The notes: generated by a model from the sequence alone, not told the origin. A DNA stretch of 64,000 bases from CAUZJF01 sp965248605 (GCA_965248605.1 CBDFJV010000007.1:744001-808000); one strand, 5' to 3'; shown: positions 16,257 to 24,958, numbered from the stretch's first letter. Program-made: numbers and translations.

Positions 16257-17027
16257 ATGACGACCATCAACACTATAGAGGACCTGGTACAGCTTCTGGA
16301 CAAGCATCCCAGGTGGCTGGACGCCGTGCGTGCCCGTGTCCTTACGCGCGAGCTGATCGAGCTGCCCCAGACGCTCGCAAGGTTCGCAGCCGGCACCAAC
16401 GAGCACTTCGCGGAGGTCGACCAGCAGTTCGACAAGGTTGACCAGCGCTTCGACAAGGTCGAAGGCGAAATGAATGAACGCTTCGCGGAGGTCGGCCAAC
16501 GCTTCGACAAAGTCGAAGGCGAGATGAATGAACGCTTCGCGGAGGTCGGCCAACGCTTCGACAAGGTTGAGGGCGACATAGGCGGGCTCAGGAACGACAT
16601 CGCGCCTCTCAAGGGAGCCCACGTCAGGAACGCCGCTGTCAGAGAGGCCGGTCTGATCGCCGAGGACATGGGGTTTACGCTGGTGCGGACCCTCACCTCG
16701 GAGCAGATCAGGACGCTCAGTCAATCCGTAAGCACGGCGGACATTCCCGCAGGCGATCTGAGGAGCTTCCGCAGGGCCGACCTGATTATGGAGGTCACGG
16801 ACGGTGAGGGCGAGACCTGCTACGTGGCTGTGGAGATATCCTTCACCGCCAACGGCAGGGATACGACCAGGGCCGTCCGCAACGCCGGGTTCCTGACCGC
16901 CTTCACCGGCAAGCGGTCCGTCGCTGCGGTGGCCGGTCTTCGCAGGGACGACCGGATAGACGAGATCATCGAGTCAGGCGAGGTGTTCTGGCACCAGCTT
17001 GACCCCTCGGACCTGGAAGCCGAGTAA
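16257..17027 (+). CDS. Coiled-coil protein with PD-(D/E)XK-like C-terminal domain
   Basis: This 256-residue protein has an N-terminal helical segment, then a long coiled coil (about residues 45-120) built from tandem copies of an 18-residue unit (RFDKVEGEMNERFAEVGQ), then a globular domain. In the last part RADLIMEV followed by CYVAVEISF resembles the D-x(n)-ExK-like core of restriction-endonuclease-fold proteins, although the usual lysine after the Glu is Ser. Proteins of this layout (DUF3782-like) are common in Chloroflexota and cyanobacteria and lack a proven function. It sits alone behind its own promoter. Confidence 0.6.
   Translation: MTTINTIEDLVQLLDKHPRWLDAVRARVLTRELIELPQTLARFAAGTNEHFAEVDQQFDKVDQRFDKVEGEMNERFAEVGQRFDKVEGEMNERFAEVGQRFDKVEGDIGGLRNDIAPLKGAHVRNAAVREAGLIAEDMGFTLVRTLTSEQIRTLSQSVSTADIPAGDLRSFRRADLIMEVTDGEGETCYVAVEISFTANGRDTTRAVRNAGFLTAFTGKRSVAAVAGLRRDDRIDEIIESGEVFWHQLDPSDLEAE
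16446..16580 (+). repeat. 54-bp in-frame tandem repeat
   Basis: Two full units (16446-16499 and 16500-16553) and a partial third encode the coiled-coil repeats of the surrounding gene. They differ at only a few bases, so copy number could change by slippage without breaking the frame. Confidence 0.9.
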
Positions 17028-17058
17028 CCTCTCACGTCAACATCGTGCCTCGGGGGAG

Positions 17059-17953
17059 TCACGCACTCCCTCGTCGCACCGGCCAGGGCGAGGTTCTCTG
17101 TCCGCCCGGCTCGCTGCGCCAGATCGCAGACAGCGGGCCGCGCTCCGCCACGAGACCCTCCGTAGTCGTGAAGACCGGCAAGACCTCGTCCACGTCGTAG
17201 CGTTCCGCTTCCCCTTCGCTCCACCGCAGGAAGCCCGTCTCGGCAATCTCGTCGCGGAGGACGAAGAGCACCTGGGGCCATGCCCCGAAGGTCTCCAACG
17301 GCTGTCCGCTGGCGTAGTAGCGCAGATAGGGCCGCAGCTTGTCCAGGAAGCGGCCTCTCCACTCGGCCCTGCGCTCCATCTCCAGGAAGAAGTGGAGGTC
17401 GCCGCGTCCCGTCTCGATGCGCCCGTATGCGTCCGGGTTGACCGAGCCGTGGCCGCCGTAGACTGGATACGTGCGTCCAGCCCGGTGTGGCGGCTCGGCC
17501 TCTGTGAGCTCGCTTCCGATCTCGCCGGCCTGCCGGGACATGGCGGCCATGAAGGAGTGGACGGCGGTGGTGTGTCCCATATGCCTGGCCAGCTGGCGGG
17601 TCCTGGAGCCCCTGACGCCCTGCCATGAGAAGGGAATCTCGGCCGTGCCACGGGACGGGCTCCAACGGCGCAGGGCCTGGGAGGTAGCGAGGCGGTCCCT
17701 GCGTGCGTGGAAGGCGAGTCCCCGGTCTCCCACGACGTACCTGGTGCGCCCGCCGTGTCTGGTCCGCAGGACGAGACCGAGGCGGAGCGGTCGGTTCAGC
17801 AGCTGAAACGCCCTTGCCCTGGACACACCCAGCAGGTCCTTGAGATCGGCCGGCCCGATCCAGGGCCAGAGGGCTATCAGGTCGAGGACGCGCTTGCTCC
17901 CGGCGTCGAGGGCCAGCGGCAGTAGAGAGTCCGCGCCGCCGTGCGGCATCCTA
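17059..17953 (-). pseudogene. Replication-relaxation family protein, N-terminus cut by IS21
   Basis: The ~300 residues left match the layout of replication-relaxation (Replic_Relax) proteins of Gram-positive conjugative and plasmid elements. A winged-helix region (KRVLDLIALWPWIGPADLKD then LLGVSRARAFQLLNRPLRLG) comes first. It is followed by the H-T-x-x-V-H segment (RHMGHTTAVHSFMAAM) and a nuclease-like core with DAYGRIETGRGDLHFFLEME. The frame runs into IS21 sequence at 17954, and the original start is not found on the other side of the element. Because the DNA-binding and core parts are mostly intact, a product from an internal or IS-borne start is possible. Confidence 0.7.
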
Positions 17954-18074
17954 TGTGAAGGGCGGAGAGATAATGTACCACCTGGGCGGTCGAGCGCTGA
18001 GATGTGGCGCTTGAAAACTGTACCGCCTGTCGCCTTCAATCAGGAACGACCGAACCTGATTGAAGGTGGATTGG

Positions 18075-19574
18075 ATGTACAAGGTGGAGATGTACCTGCG
18101 AGTTCGCAGGGCTTGTTTCGTCGAAGGGATGAGCGTCCGAGAGGCGGCCCGAGTGTTCGGGCTACACCGGGACACGGTGCGCAAGATGCTCGAGTACTCC
18201 GTGCCCCCAGGGTATCGACGGCAACGACCGGCTCGCAGACCGAAGCTCGATCCATATAAGGGTGTGATGGACCAGATCCTGGAGCAGGATCTGAGCTCAC
18301 CGAAGAAGCAGCGTCACACCGCCAAGCGTATCTACGAACGGCTCAGAGACGAACACGGCTTCCCCGGCAAGTACACGATAGTCAAAGACTACGTTCGAGA
18401 ACGCCGTCGTCATACCCGCGAGATGTTCGTACCACTGTCCCATTCCCCGGGACATGCCCAGTGCGACTACGGCGAAGCTCGAGTGATCATCGGCGGAGTG
18501 GAACGCAAAGCCCACTACTTCGCCCTGGACCTCCCTCACAGCGACGGGTGCTATGTGAAGGCGTATCCCGCCGAGACGACGGAGTCATTCTGCGACGGAC
18601 ACGTCTCCGCCTTCGCGTTCCTGGGCGGAGTGCCTCAGAGCATCCTCTACGACAACACCACGCTCGCGGTAGCCAGAATCCTGGGAGATGGTCGCCGGCA
18701 GCGGACCAGGGTGTTCTCCGAGCTTCAGTCCCACTACCTGTTCGAGGACCGGTTCGGCCGTCCAGGCAAAGGGAACGATAAGGGCAAAGTAGAAGGTCTG
18801 GTCGGCTATGTCCGCCGGAACTTCCTGGTGCCCATTCCATCGTTCGAGAGCTTCGATGCCCTCAATGCTCATCTGGAGCAACACTGCCTCAGACGGTTCG
18901 AAGATCGACTCCGCGGCCACAACGAGACGATAGGAGAACGGCTGGAGCGGGACCTGGAGAAGTTGCTGCCTCTGCCGGCCGTACCGTACGACGCCAGCGA
19001 CAAGCACGCGACGAGGGTCAGTTCTCTGTCCCTGGTCAGATACCGGACCAATGACTATTCGGTCCCGGTGGCCTACGGTCATCGGGACGTTGTGGTCCGC
19101 GGATATGTACATGAGGTTGTGATCAGCTGTGGCGCTGAAGTCATCGCCCGCCATCGGCGGTCCTACGATCGAGACGACTTCGTCTTCGACCCTCTCCATT
19201 ACCTGCCGCTCCTTGAGAAGAAGACGAGGGCATTGGATCAGGCGGCGCCGCTGGTTGGATGGGAGTTGCCCGAGGAGTTCGGAGTGTTGCGGCGGCTGCT
19301 GGAGTCTCGGATGGGCAAGCGAGGAAAGAGGGAGTTCGTGCAGGTGCTCAGACTGATGGAGAACTTCCAGCCGGAAGAAGTCCACGACGCCGTACGAGAC
19401 GCCATTCGACTCGGGGCTGTGAGCTTCGATGCTGTCAAGCACCTGGTGCTGTGCAGGATCGAGGGTCGACCGCCTAGACTCGACATGGAGTTGTACCCGT
19501 ATCTGCCCAGGACCAACGTTGCAACAACCTCGACCAGGGACTACATGGCTCTCCTGGCGGGGAGCCGGTCATGA
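18075..19574 (+). CDS. istA: IS21 transposase IstA
   Basis: This DDE transposase of about 499 residues has an N-terminal helix-turn-helix (SVREAARVFGLHRDTVRKML) and catalytic acids in AQCDYGEARV, LYDNTTLAV and KGKVEGLVGYVRR. The C-terminal ~200 residues bind DNA. I start at ATG 18075 rather than TTG 18060 because GGTGG lies just upstream. Its end overlaps istB (ATGA). It is identical to the copy at 54553-56052. Confidence 0.93.
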   Translation: MYKVEMYLRVRRACFVEGMSVREAARVFGLHRDTVRKMLEYSVPPGYRRQRPARRPKLDPYKGVMDQILEQDLSSPKKQRHTAKRIYERLRDEHGFPGKYTIVKDYVRERRRHTREMFVPLSHSPGHAQCDYGEARVIIGGVERKAHYFALDLPHSDGCYVKAYPAETTESFCDGHVSAFAFLGGVPQSILYDNTTLAVARILGDGRRQRTRVFSELQSHYLFEDRFGRPGKGNDKGKVEGLVGYVRRNFLVPIPSFESFDALNAHLEQHCLRRFEDRLRGHNETIGERLERDLEKLLPLPAVPYDASDKHATRVSSLSLVRYRTNDYSVPVAYGHRDVVVRGYVHEVVISCGAEVIARHRRSYDRDDFVFDPLHYLPLLEKKTRALDQAAPLVGWELPEEFGVLRRLLESRMGKRGKREFVQVLRLMENFQPEEVHDAVRDAIRLGAVSFDAVKHLVLCRIEGRPPRLDMELYPYLPRTNVATTSTRDYMALLAGSRS

Positions 19575-20338
19575 CCAACAAGTCCACGATGTTGCTCGAA
19601 CACAACCTCAAGCAACTCAAGCTCCCCACGTTCCTGAGGGAGTACGACAAGCTGGCATCCCAGTGTGCCAGTGAGGGAGCTGACCATCCGGACTACCTGC
19701 TGCGACTATCGGAGTTGGAGCTGATCGACCGTCACCATCGCATGGTGGAACGTCGGATCAAAGCAGCCCGCTTCCCGACGACCAAGAGCCTCGACACCTT
19801 CGACTTCCTGTCTATGCCGTCCCTGAACAAGGCTCTGGTTCTGGAGCTGGCACGATGCGAGTACATCGAGCGCCCCCACAACGTCATCGCTCTCGGCAAC
19901 AGTGGCACCGGCAAGACCCATATCGCCCTCGGTCTCGGTCTGGCTGCGTGTCAGAGGGGACTGTCCGTGGGCTTCACCACCGCCGCTGCTCTGGTTCACG
20001 AGCTGATCGAGGCCAGGGACGAACGGCGTCTGCTCAACCTGCAGAGAAGGCTCGCACGACTCAAGCTTCTGATCATCGACGAACTGGGCTTCGTGCCCTT
20101 GTCCAAGACTGGCGCCGAGCTCCTCTTCGAGGTGTTCAGCCAGCGTTACGAGCGTGGATCGGTCCTGGTGACCTCCAACCTGCCCTTCGTCGAGTGGACC
20201 GAGGTGTTCGGCTCTGAACGGCTGACCGGAGCTCTCCTCGACCGCCTCACCCACCATGTCGACATCCTGGAGATGAACGGGGACAGCTACCGACTCAAGC
20301 ACAGCAAGAAGACTTCTGGCCGCCAGCTATCTGACTGA
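19571..20338 (+). CDS. istB: IS21 helper ATPase IstB
   Basis: This 255-residue AAA+ ATPase of the DnaC/IstB type activates IstA and selects target DNA. Walker A is GNSGTGKTH, Walker B is LLIIDELGF, sensor residues lie in LVTSNLPF, and the C-terminus carries ILEMNGDSYRLK. It is translationally coupled to istA and is identical to the copy at 53789-54556. Confidence 0.95.
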   Translation: MTNKSTMLLEHNLKQLKLPTFLREYDKLASQCASEGADHPDYLLRLSELELIDRHHRMVERRIKAARFPTTKSLDTFDFLSMPSLNKALVLELARCEYIERPHNVIALGNSGTGKTHIALGLGLAACQRGLSVGFTTAAALVHELIEARDERRLLNLQRRLARLKLLIIDELGFVPLSKTGAELLFEVFSQRYERGSVLVTSNLPFVEWTEVFGSERLTGALLDRLTHHVDILEMNGDSYRLKHSKKTSGRQLSD

Positions 20339-20440
20339 GCCTGATCTCCAACGCCCCACGAACCTTGATGCCCATTCTACGGCGTTCAGTGGTACAGTTT
20401 TGCTCCGCCCCGCTGGTACGTTTTCACACCGCCCTTGACA

Positions 20441-20867
20441 GCTGCTCGGCCTCGACGCCGCGCACCTCCATCACGGAAACCTCCACCCCTCCCAGCAGGC
20501 CCACGGTCTCGTCGTTGACGCGGGCTATGGGGAAGTAGCGGCCCAGGGGCTTAGGCGGCTTGGGCCGTCTCTTGCCTCGCCGTCTCCTCTTGAACGGGTT
20601 CAGCCCCCTACCGTCCTTCGCCTCCACGTCCGTACCCGTGGACCGCTCCGTGGCCGTCTCTTTCGGCTCGCCAGTGGGCCGCCGCTCCTCGTTGGTCGGA
20701 GGGTGCAGCCCTGTGCCTGACTCGGCCCTATCGGCCTCTGCGCCGGTGGTCAAGACCGTCTCGACCGGCTCCTCCGACCGGCGTGGCTTCGCGGTGGACG
20801 GGTGAAGCCGTTGCCCCGTCCTCTGCCTGCCCTGTCTACCCGTGCGTCCCCTGCGAGTGCGTGTCAT
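20441..20867 (-). pseudogene. VirB4/TraC-like conjugation ATPase, N-terminal fragment cut by IS21
   Basis: The frame starts at ATG 20867 with an AGGAGGAG ribosome site. It encodes ~100 residues of basic, Pro/Thr-rich sequence, then a domain start (RYFPIARVNDETVGLLGGVE followed by VSVMEVRGVEAEQLS). That pattern fits the first strands of VirB4/TraC-type ATPases, whose N-termini read '(L)PI..I....V.L.dG....L.V.G...'. It then runs into IS21 at 20440. The P-loop part is absent from the window. Its position at the end of a type IV secretion operon supports the call. Without this motor the operon should not secrete or conjugate. Confidence 0.6.
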
Positions 20868-21040
20868 GAGCGCTCCTCCTGTCGCCTCAGAAGGACGCGG
20901 AGGGCCGCCTTCTGCTGCTGTCTGTCCTGGCGCAGGAACCGTCGCTGCGCCCTGCGCGTCGAGCGCCTGCGGCGGCGCCTGTCGGGACGCACCCCGTTCC
21001 CCGACGCTTCTCTGCCGTTCCTCGTCCTGTGGCGTTTCAT
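20864..21040 (-). CDS. 58-residue arginine-rich peptide in the conjugation operon
   Basis: This short frame begins at ATG 21040, overlapping the stop of the preceding gene (CGATGA), and ends at TGA 20864, overlapping the ATG of the VirB4-like gene (TCATGA). It is therefore coupled on both sides, which argues that it is translated. About a third of its residues are Arg (RPDRRRRRRSTRRAQRRFL) with a Gln-rich middle. Such composition suggests nucleic-acid or membrane-phosphate binding. I recognise no family. Confidence 0.55.
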   Translation of the reverse strand: MKRHRTRNGREASGNGVRPDRRRRRRSTRRAQRRFLRQDRQQQKAALRVLLRRQEERS

Positions 21041-21273
21041 CGCTCGTCCTCCTTGCTGCTGCCCGCAGCCCGCGCCGCGCGTATCGCGGCCGCCACCAGG
21101 TAGATGCCCGCTATCAGCACGGTGAGTCCGACCCAGGGAGACGGGGCCAGCGCCATCGCGGTCAGGCCGGCGGCCATCCCCACCCCTCCGGCCATCGCCT
21201 GTAGCCGCACCTCCTCCAGCCAGTAGGCCAGGGCCACCAGGCCCAGAAATAGAATCGTGTCCGCTGTACTCAT
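21037..21273 (-). CDS. Small membrane protein of the conjugation operon
   Basis: This 78-residue protein has two or three hydrophobic segments (ADTILFLGLVALAYW, AAGLTAMALAP and WVGLTVLIAGIYLVAAAI) and a charged C-terminal tail. AGGAGG precedes the ATG at 21273 by seven bases. Its location between a VirB2-like pilin and the VirB4-like gene matches where small VirB3-like subunits occur, but the sequence is too short for a firm family call. Confidence 0.6.
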   Translation of the reverse strand: MSTADTILFLGLVALAYWLEEVRLQAMAGGVGMAAGLTAMALAPSPWVGLTVLIAGIYLVAAAIRAARAAGSSKEDER

Positions 21274-21327
21274 GTCGTTCCTCCTTGTCTTTGTGTCGCT
21301 GTAGCTCGGTTGTCGTCTAGGTGATCG

Positions 21328-21654
21328 CTATCGGGTCGGAAGCAGCACGGTCGTGCTGTCCACCAGGAGCACCATCAGGCCCTTGGCCATGATGACCAGC
21401 AGCAGGCCGGTGAGCGCGCCGACCACGGCGCTCCTGGACCGGCCCCTGTTGTGCGGGTCGGTGTCCCACATGGCCGTGAAGGCGCCCCACACCAGGCTGA
21501 AGACCGCCAGCACCCCCGCCAGGAAGATGAGGATGTTCAGGAGCCGGTTGAACTCCTCCAGCATCTCAGTCCCCTCCTCCCCAGCCCCAACGGTGACGAG
21601 GGCGCAGGCGATCAGCAGCGCCACGGCCAACGGGCGTTTGATGGCTATTCGCAT
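21328..21654 (-). CDS. VirB2-like pilin subunit, second type
   Basis: This 108-residue protein has an N-terminal signal peptide (RPLAVALLIACALVTVGAGE) and two further membrane segments (NILIFLAGVLAVFSLVWGAF and VVGALTGLLLVIMAKGLMVL), the layout of TrbC/VirB2 pilins. I use ATG 21654, whose A is the last base of the preceding TGA; a GTG one codon earlier is the alternative. The ribosome site GGAGAGGAGCTGAGG lies in the end of the upstream gene, so the two are coupled. A second pilin-like gene lies at 24689-24958. Confidence 0.6.
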   Translation of the reverse strand: MRIAIKRPLAVALLIACALVTVGAGEEGTEMLEEFNRLLNILIFLAGVLAVFSLVWGAFTAMWDTDPHNRGRSRSAVVGALTGLLLVIMAKGLMVLLVDSTTVLLPTR

Positions 21655-24600
21655 CACCTCAGCTCCTCTCCGACCAGCTCCCGGAAGAGCTCCTGGGTGT
21701 CGATGGCCTCTCCGGGGATGTCCTCCATGCTGTATTCCGTCTCCGACACGACCCCTCCGGCCCGCTCCTCCATCACCTCGCGGGCCTCCAGGGAGATGGT
21801 GAGGCTGTCCAGCCAGGCGACGTAGAGAGCGGAGTAGAGCATCAGCGCCTCGTCGGGGTGCAGGTCGAAGCCGGAGAAGCGGTCGAGCGCCTCCCTGTAC
21901 GGGTTCGTGTCGTCGTCTCCCCCGTCTCCGTCCTCATCGTCCTCCTCCTCCAGGAGCAGGACGTACTGCGTGACCTGCGACGGGACCTCCGAGCCCTCCG
22001 GTGGATCGGGGAGCGGCTCATACGGTGCGTCGGACAGGAATGCGAATTTCCCGTAGGCCGACTCCCTGTACTCCCGCACCAGTGGCTGGGTCTCCGTCAC
22101 CTCGGCCGAGGTGTATGCGGGGATGACCACCTCAACCTCGACCTCCTGCTCCACCTCTATCCCCTCGATCCACACGTCCTCGCTCACCTCCCGCTCTGCG
22201 GTGCGTCCCGGTATCTCGATGGTCTCGCTGACCGTCTGTCCCTGCGTCTGGCCGGGCTGCGTCACCGTCTCGCTGACGGTGCGCTGCTCGGTGCGGCCTG
22301 GTAGCGTCACCTGCGTGGATGCGTAGCCGGTGGCGTAACCCGATGCGTACCCCGTGGCGGTGTCGCTGGCGTAGGCTGTTGCCTCGCCAGAGGCATACCC
22401 GGTGGCTGTGTCGGATGCGTACCCTGTCGCGGTGTCCTCGGCGTAGCCAGTGGCGGTATCGCTGGCATATCCCGTCGCGCTGCCCGATGCGTACCCTGTG
22501 GCGCTCCCGCTGGCATAGCCGGTGGCCGACCCAGACGCATAGCCGGTTGCGCTGCCCGATGCGTATCCCGTGGCGCTTCCACTGGCGTAGCCGGTGGCGG
22601 ACCCCGACGCATACCCCGTGGCGCTGCCGGAGGCGTACCCCGTGGCGCTCGCACTGGCGTAGCCGGTGGCGGACCCGGACGCATAGCCGGTGGCGCTGCC
22701 GGAGGCGTACCCCGTGGCGCTCCCGCTGGCGTACTTGGACGCCGTGTCGGAGGCGTAGCCGCTGGCCTCCTCCGAGGGCACCCACACGTTCAGGTTCAGC
22801 CAGCCGAGGATGATGTTCACCCAGTGGCTGACGGTCGTGTAGAAGCCTCCCACGACGGCGGACACGACCGTCCCCACCGTCGCCGAGAGGACGGCCCCGA
22901 CCGTGGTCGATACCCAGGTCCCCACCGTTCCGGTGACCCATGTACCCACTGTCCCAGAGAGCCACGTCCCGACCGTGCCGGTGAGCCAGGTCCCGACCGT
23001 CGCCGACAGCCACGTCCCCACCGTACCGGTGAGCCAGGTCCCGACCGTTGCCGACAGCCACGTCCCCACCGTGCCGGTGAGCCAGGTTCCGACCGTTGTC
23101 GACAGCCAGCTGCCGACTGTAGTCGAGAGCCACGCGCCCACTGTCGTGGAGAGCCATGAGCCGACCGTGGCGGACAGCCACGAGCCAACGGTCGCGGACA
23201 GCCAGCTACCCACCGTGGCCGACAGCCATGAGCCGACGGTCGTCGACAGCCAAGATCCGACCGTGGTGGATAGCCACGTGCCCACGGTCGCCGACACCCA
23301 GCCGCCCACCGTCTCGGTTACGGGGTCCCAGGCGGCCTGAAGGGTCGCCGACAGGGTGCGTGTGACCGGCCCGAAGAAGGCGCTCAGGTGCGTGGACACC
23401 GTGTGGTACACGGGGTCCCACACCGCGCTCAGGGTCGAGGTGACCGTGTGGAAGAAGCCGGCGAAGCGCCCGATGACGGGCACGTTGGCGAGCCATGTGC
23501 CCTCCTCGTGGTGGGTCAGGTCGACCCTGGCGGGCAGAGGGATCACGTGAGTCGATACGAGGTCCGCCCTCAGAGAGGCGTCGTAGATTCCGCTCCGAAG
23601 CGGCACGGAGAGGCTGAAGTCCATCTCGCCGTCGCGCACGAAGTCCATCTGTCGCGAGGCGTTGGTCTCCGGACCGGAGGCGGCGAGACGGACCGACCCC
23701 GTCACCTCCTCGACCGTGGCGTCCAGCAGCAGGCGCTGCTCCACCGATTTCGTCGGGTCGTCGGGGTCGGTCAGCACGACGGCCTCGACGACCTCCTCCG
23801 CCTCGGCCTCGCACGTGCCGGAGATGCGGCCCGTCACCTCTCCCTCGGTCCAGCCGATCTCCTCCAGGACGACCGCGCAGTCAGCGGTCTCAAGGGGAGC
23901 TACGGGAAATGGAAAGTTCCTACTGTCGAGGACGCGCATCCCCGCGTTGCCCAGGGCGTCGTTCCACGAGATCGCTATGGCCCTGTGCGACTCTCTCAGA
24001 GGGACGGAGTACGTCTGCCGCTCCCCCCGGTAGAGCACGTCCCTCGCGCGGAAGGACTCCACTGCCTCCCCGGTCTGAGCGGTGACCTGCACCGTGAGTG
24101 AAGTCGCCGCGCGGAGGGAGAGCTCGGCCCGGTCGCCATGGACCGTCCACGACTCTATGTAGAGCCGCTGCGCGTCCTCGGGCGGGGCCGCCGCCATGAC
24201 GACGGCCGACGGCGCGACGGACGCCAGGACGACCGACACCGCGAGCGTGAAGCTCAGGAGCCGGAAGGGCAGCCCGGCCCGAAGCCAGCGTTTCTTGTTT
24301 CTCTTGGCCTTGGCCTTTCCCTTGCCCTTCGTCTGGCCCTGCGCCTTTGTGGGTGTCTCCTCTGCCGGAGGTCGAAGCAGCCCGGCGATCTCGCCGCCGT
24401 ACCGCTTGGGGGTCAGGGCGAACCGCAGCAGGTCGAGGACCAGCGCGGGCAGGGCGCGCCCTCCTGGGCGGACTACTATCGCGGCCAGCCCCAGGATGGC
24501 GAAGGTGACGGCTGCGGCGATTCGCCAGTGGCCCTCCGGCAGAAACGCGGCGCGCTGCCACACGCCGTAGGCCAGGCCCAGGACGGCCATCGCCGCGACG

Positions 24601-24674
24601 ATCTGCGGGAACGTCAGCCCCAGCAGCACCCTGTCCTCGGCCTGCAGATGTGTAGGTACGTCGTGTGCTTGCAT
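21654..24674 (-). CDS. PrgI-like protein fused to a repeat-rich exported region
   Basis: This 1006-residue protein starts (ATG 24674, GGAGGAC ribosome site) with a PrgI-type conjugation domain: EDRVLLGLTFPQIVAAMAVL, a second membrane segment (IAAAVTFAILGLAAIVV) and PKRYGG. A basic linker leads to a second signal-like hydrophobic stretch (about residues 150-175). The rest is probably extracytoplasmic: a beta-rich region, ~20 units of an 8-residue repeat TVGxWLS(A/T), a linker, ~19 units of GYASGSAT, and charged beta-like segments (GRTEQRTVSETV, GQTQGQTVSETI). PrgI domains are normally ~100 residues and stand alone, so the fusion is odd. It could be a surface adhesin or mating-pair protein. Confidence 0.75.
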   Translation of the reverse strand: MQAHDVPTHLQAEDRVLLGLTFPQIVAAMAVLGLAYGVWQRAAFLPEGHWRIAAAVTFAILGLAAIVVRPGGRALPALVLDLLRFALTPKRYGGEIAGLLRPPAEETPTKAQGQTKGKGKAKAKRNKKRWLRAGLPFRLLSFTLAVSVVLASVAPSAVVMAAAPPEDAQRLYIESWTVHGDRAELSLRAATSLTVQVTAQTGEAVESFRARDVLYRGERQTYSVPLRESHRAIAISWNDALGNAGMRVLDSRNFPFPVAPLETADCAVVLEEIGWTEGEVTGRISGTCEAEAEEVVEAVVLTDPDDPTKSVEQRLLLDATVEEVTGSVRLAASGPETNASRQMDFVRDGEMDFSLSVPLRSGIYDASLRADLVSTHVIPLPARVDLTHHEEGTWLANVPVIGRFAGFFHTVTSTLSAVWDPVYHTVSTHLSAFFGPVTRTLSATLQAAWDPVTETVGGWVSATVGTWLSTTVGSWLSTTVGSWLSATVGSWLSATVGSWLSATVGSWLSTTVGAWLSTTVGSWLSTTVGTWLTGTVGTWLSATVGTWLTGTVGTWLSATVGTWLTGTVGTWLSGTVGTWVTGTVGTWVSTTVGAVLSATVGTVVSAVVGGFYTTVSHWVNIILGWLNLNVWVPSEEASGYASDTASKYASGSATGYASGSATGYASGSATGYASASATGYASGSATGYASGSATGYASGSATGYASGSATGYASGSATGYASGSATGYASGSATGYASDTATGYAEDTATGYASDTATGYASGEATAYASDTATGYASGYATGYASTQVTLPGRTEQRTVSETVTQPGQTQGQTVSETIEIPGRTAEREVSEDVWIEGIEVEQEVEVEVVIPAYTSAEVTETQPLVREYRESAYGKFAFLSDAPYEPLPDPPEGSEVPSQVTQYVLLLEEEDDEDGDGGDDDTNPYREALDRFSGFDLHPDEALMLYSALYVAWLDSLTISLEAREVMEERAGGVVSETEYSMEDIPGEAIDTQELFRELVGEELR
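22312..22767 (-). repeat. 24-bp coding repeat array (GYASGSAT units)
   Basis: About 19 units of 24 bp encode the octapeptide GYASGSAT with variants (DTAT, ASAT, GEAT, GYAT). Central units are nearly identical while the edge units diverge, the usual sign of expansion by slippage or unequal crossing-over. Confidence 0.9.
22838..23330 (-). repeat. 24-bp coding repeat array (TVGxWLSA units)
   Basis: About 20 units of 24 bp encode TVG(S/T)WLS(A/T) or TVGTWLTG. The second half alternates two versions (WLSA and WLTG), suggesting that duplication of a 16-residue double unit built part of the array. It lies immediately N-terminal to the GYASGSAT array in the protein. Confidence 0.9.
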
Positions 24675-24688
24675 GGATGTCCTCCTTC

Positions 24689-24958
24689 CTAGCCGGACGG
24701 GTCGGGCAGGTCCGGGGTCACCGGGCCGCCGATGGTCGCGTTGATGATGAGCTGCACCACGCCGTAGGCCACCATCGCCAGCACCACGCCCGCCAGGGCG
24801 GTGAACATGGCTGACTTGGCACGCTCCATCTGGTGCGGGGCTCCCCCCGCCGTCATGTAGAGCAACGAGCCGTAGATGAAGAAGCCGACCCCCAGCACTC
24901 CCACCAGGGCCATCAATATCCCGACGATGTTCGATACGGTCTGTACCAGGTCTGTCAT
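24689..24958 (-). CDS. VirB2/TrbC-like pilin subunit
   Basis: This 89-residue protein has two long membrane segments (VGILMALVGVLGVGFFIYGS and TALAGVVLAMVAYGVVQLII) separated by a short charged loop (GAPHQMERAKSAM). That is the classic layout of conjugative pilins of Gram-positive-type secretion systems. It lies between the TrbL-like gene and the PrgI-like gene on the same strand. Confidence 0.75.
   Translation of the reverse strand: MTDLVQTVSNIVGILMALVGVLGVGFFIYGSLLYMTAGGAPHQMERAKSAMFTALAGVVLAMVAYGVVQLIINATIGGPVTPDLPDPSG

Larger units (their letters stand above)
17954..20440 (+). mobile_element. IS21-family insertion sequence, copy 1 (2487 bp)
   Basis: The ends are TGTGAAGGGCGG at 17954 and CCGCCCTTGACA at 20440, imperfect inverted repeats starting TG and ending CA as in IS21. 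It holds istA and istB with an ATGA overlap. The inverted copy at 53687-56173 has exactly the same length and ends. No target-site duplication is visible: the flanks CATCCTA and GCTGCTC differ. The element lies between two different broken genes, so a deletion or recombination probably occurred here. Confidence 0.95.

Noticed and set aside
22132..23181. Long Arg/His-rich frames inside the repeat region of the PrgI-like gene
   Set aside because: They are other-frame readings of the 24-bp repeats and have no start signals or sensible composition.
22312..23330. CRISPR-like look of regularly spaced repeats
   Set aside because: Units are 24 bp, directly adjoining without unique spacers, and lie in a coding frame.
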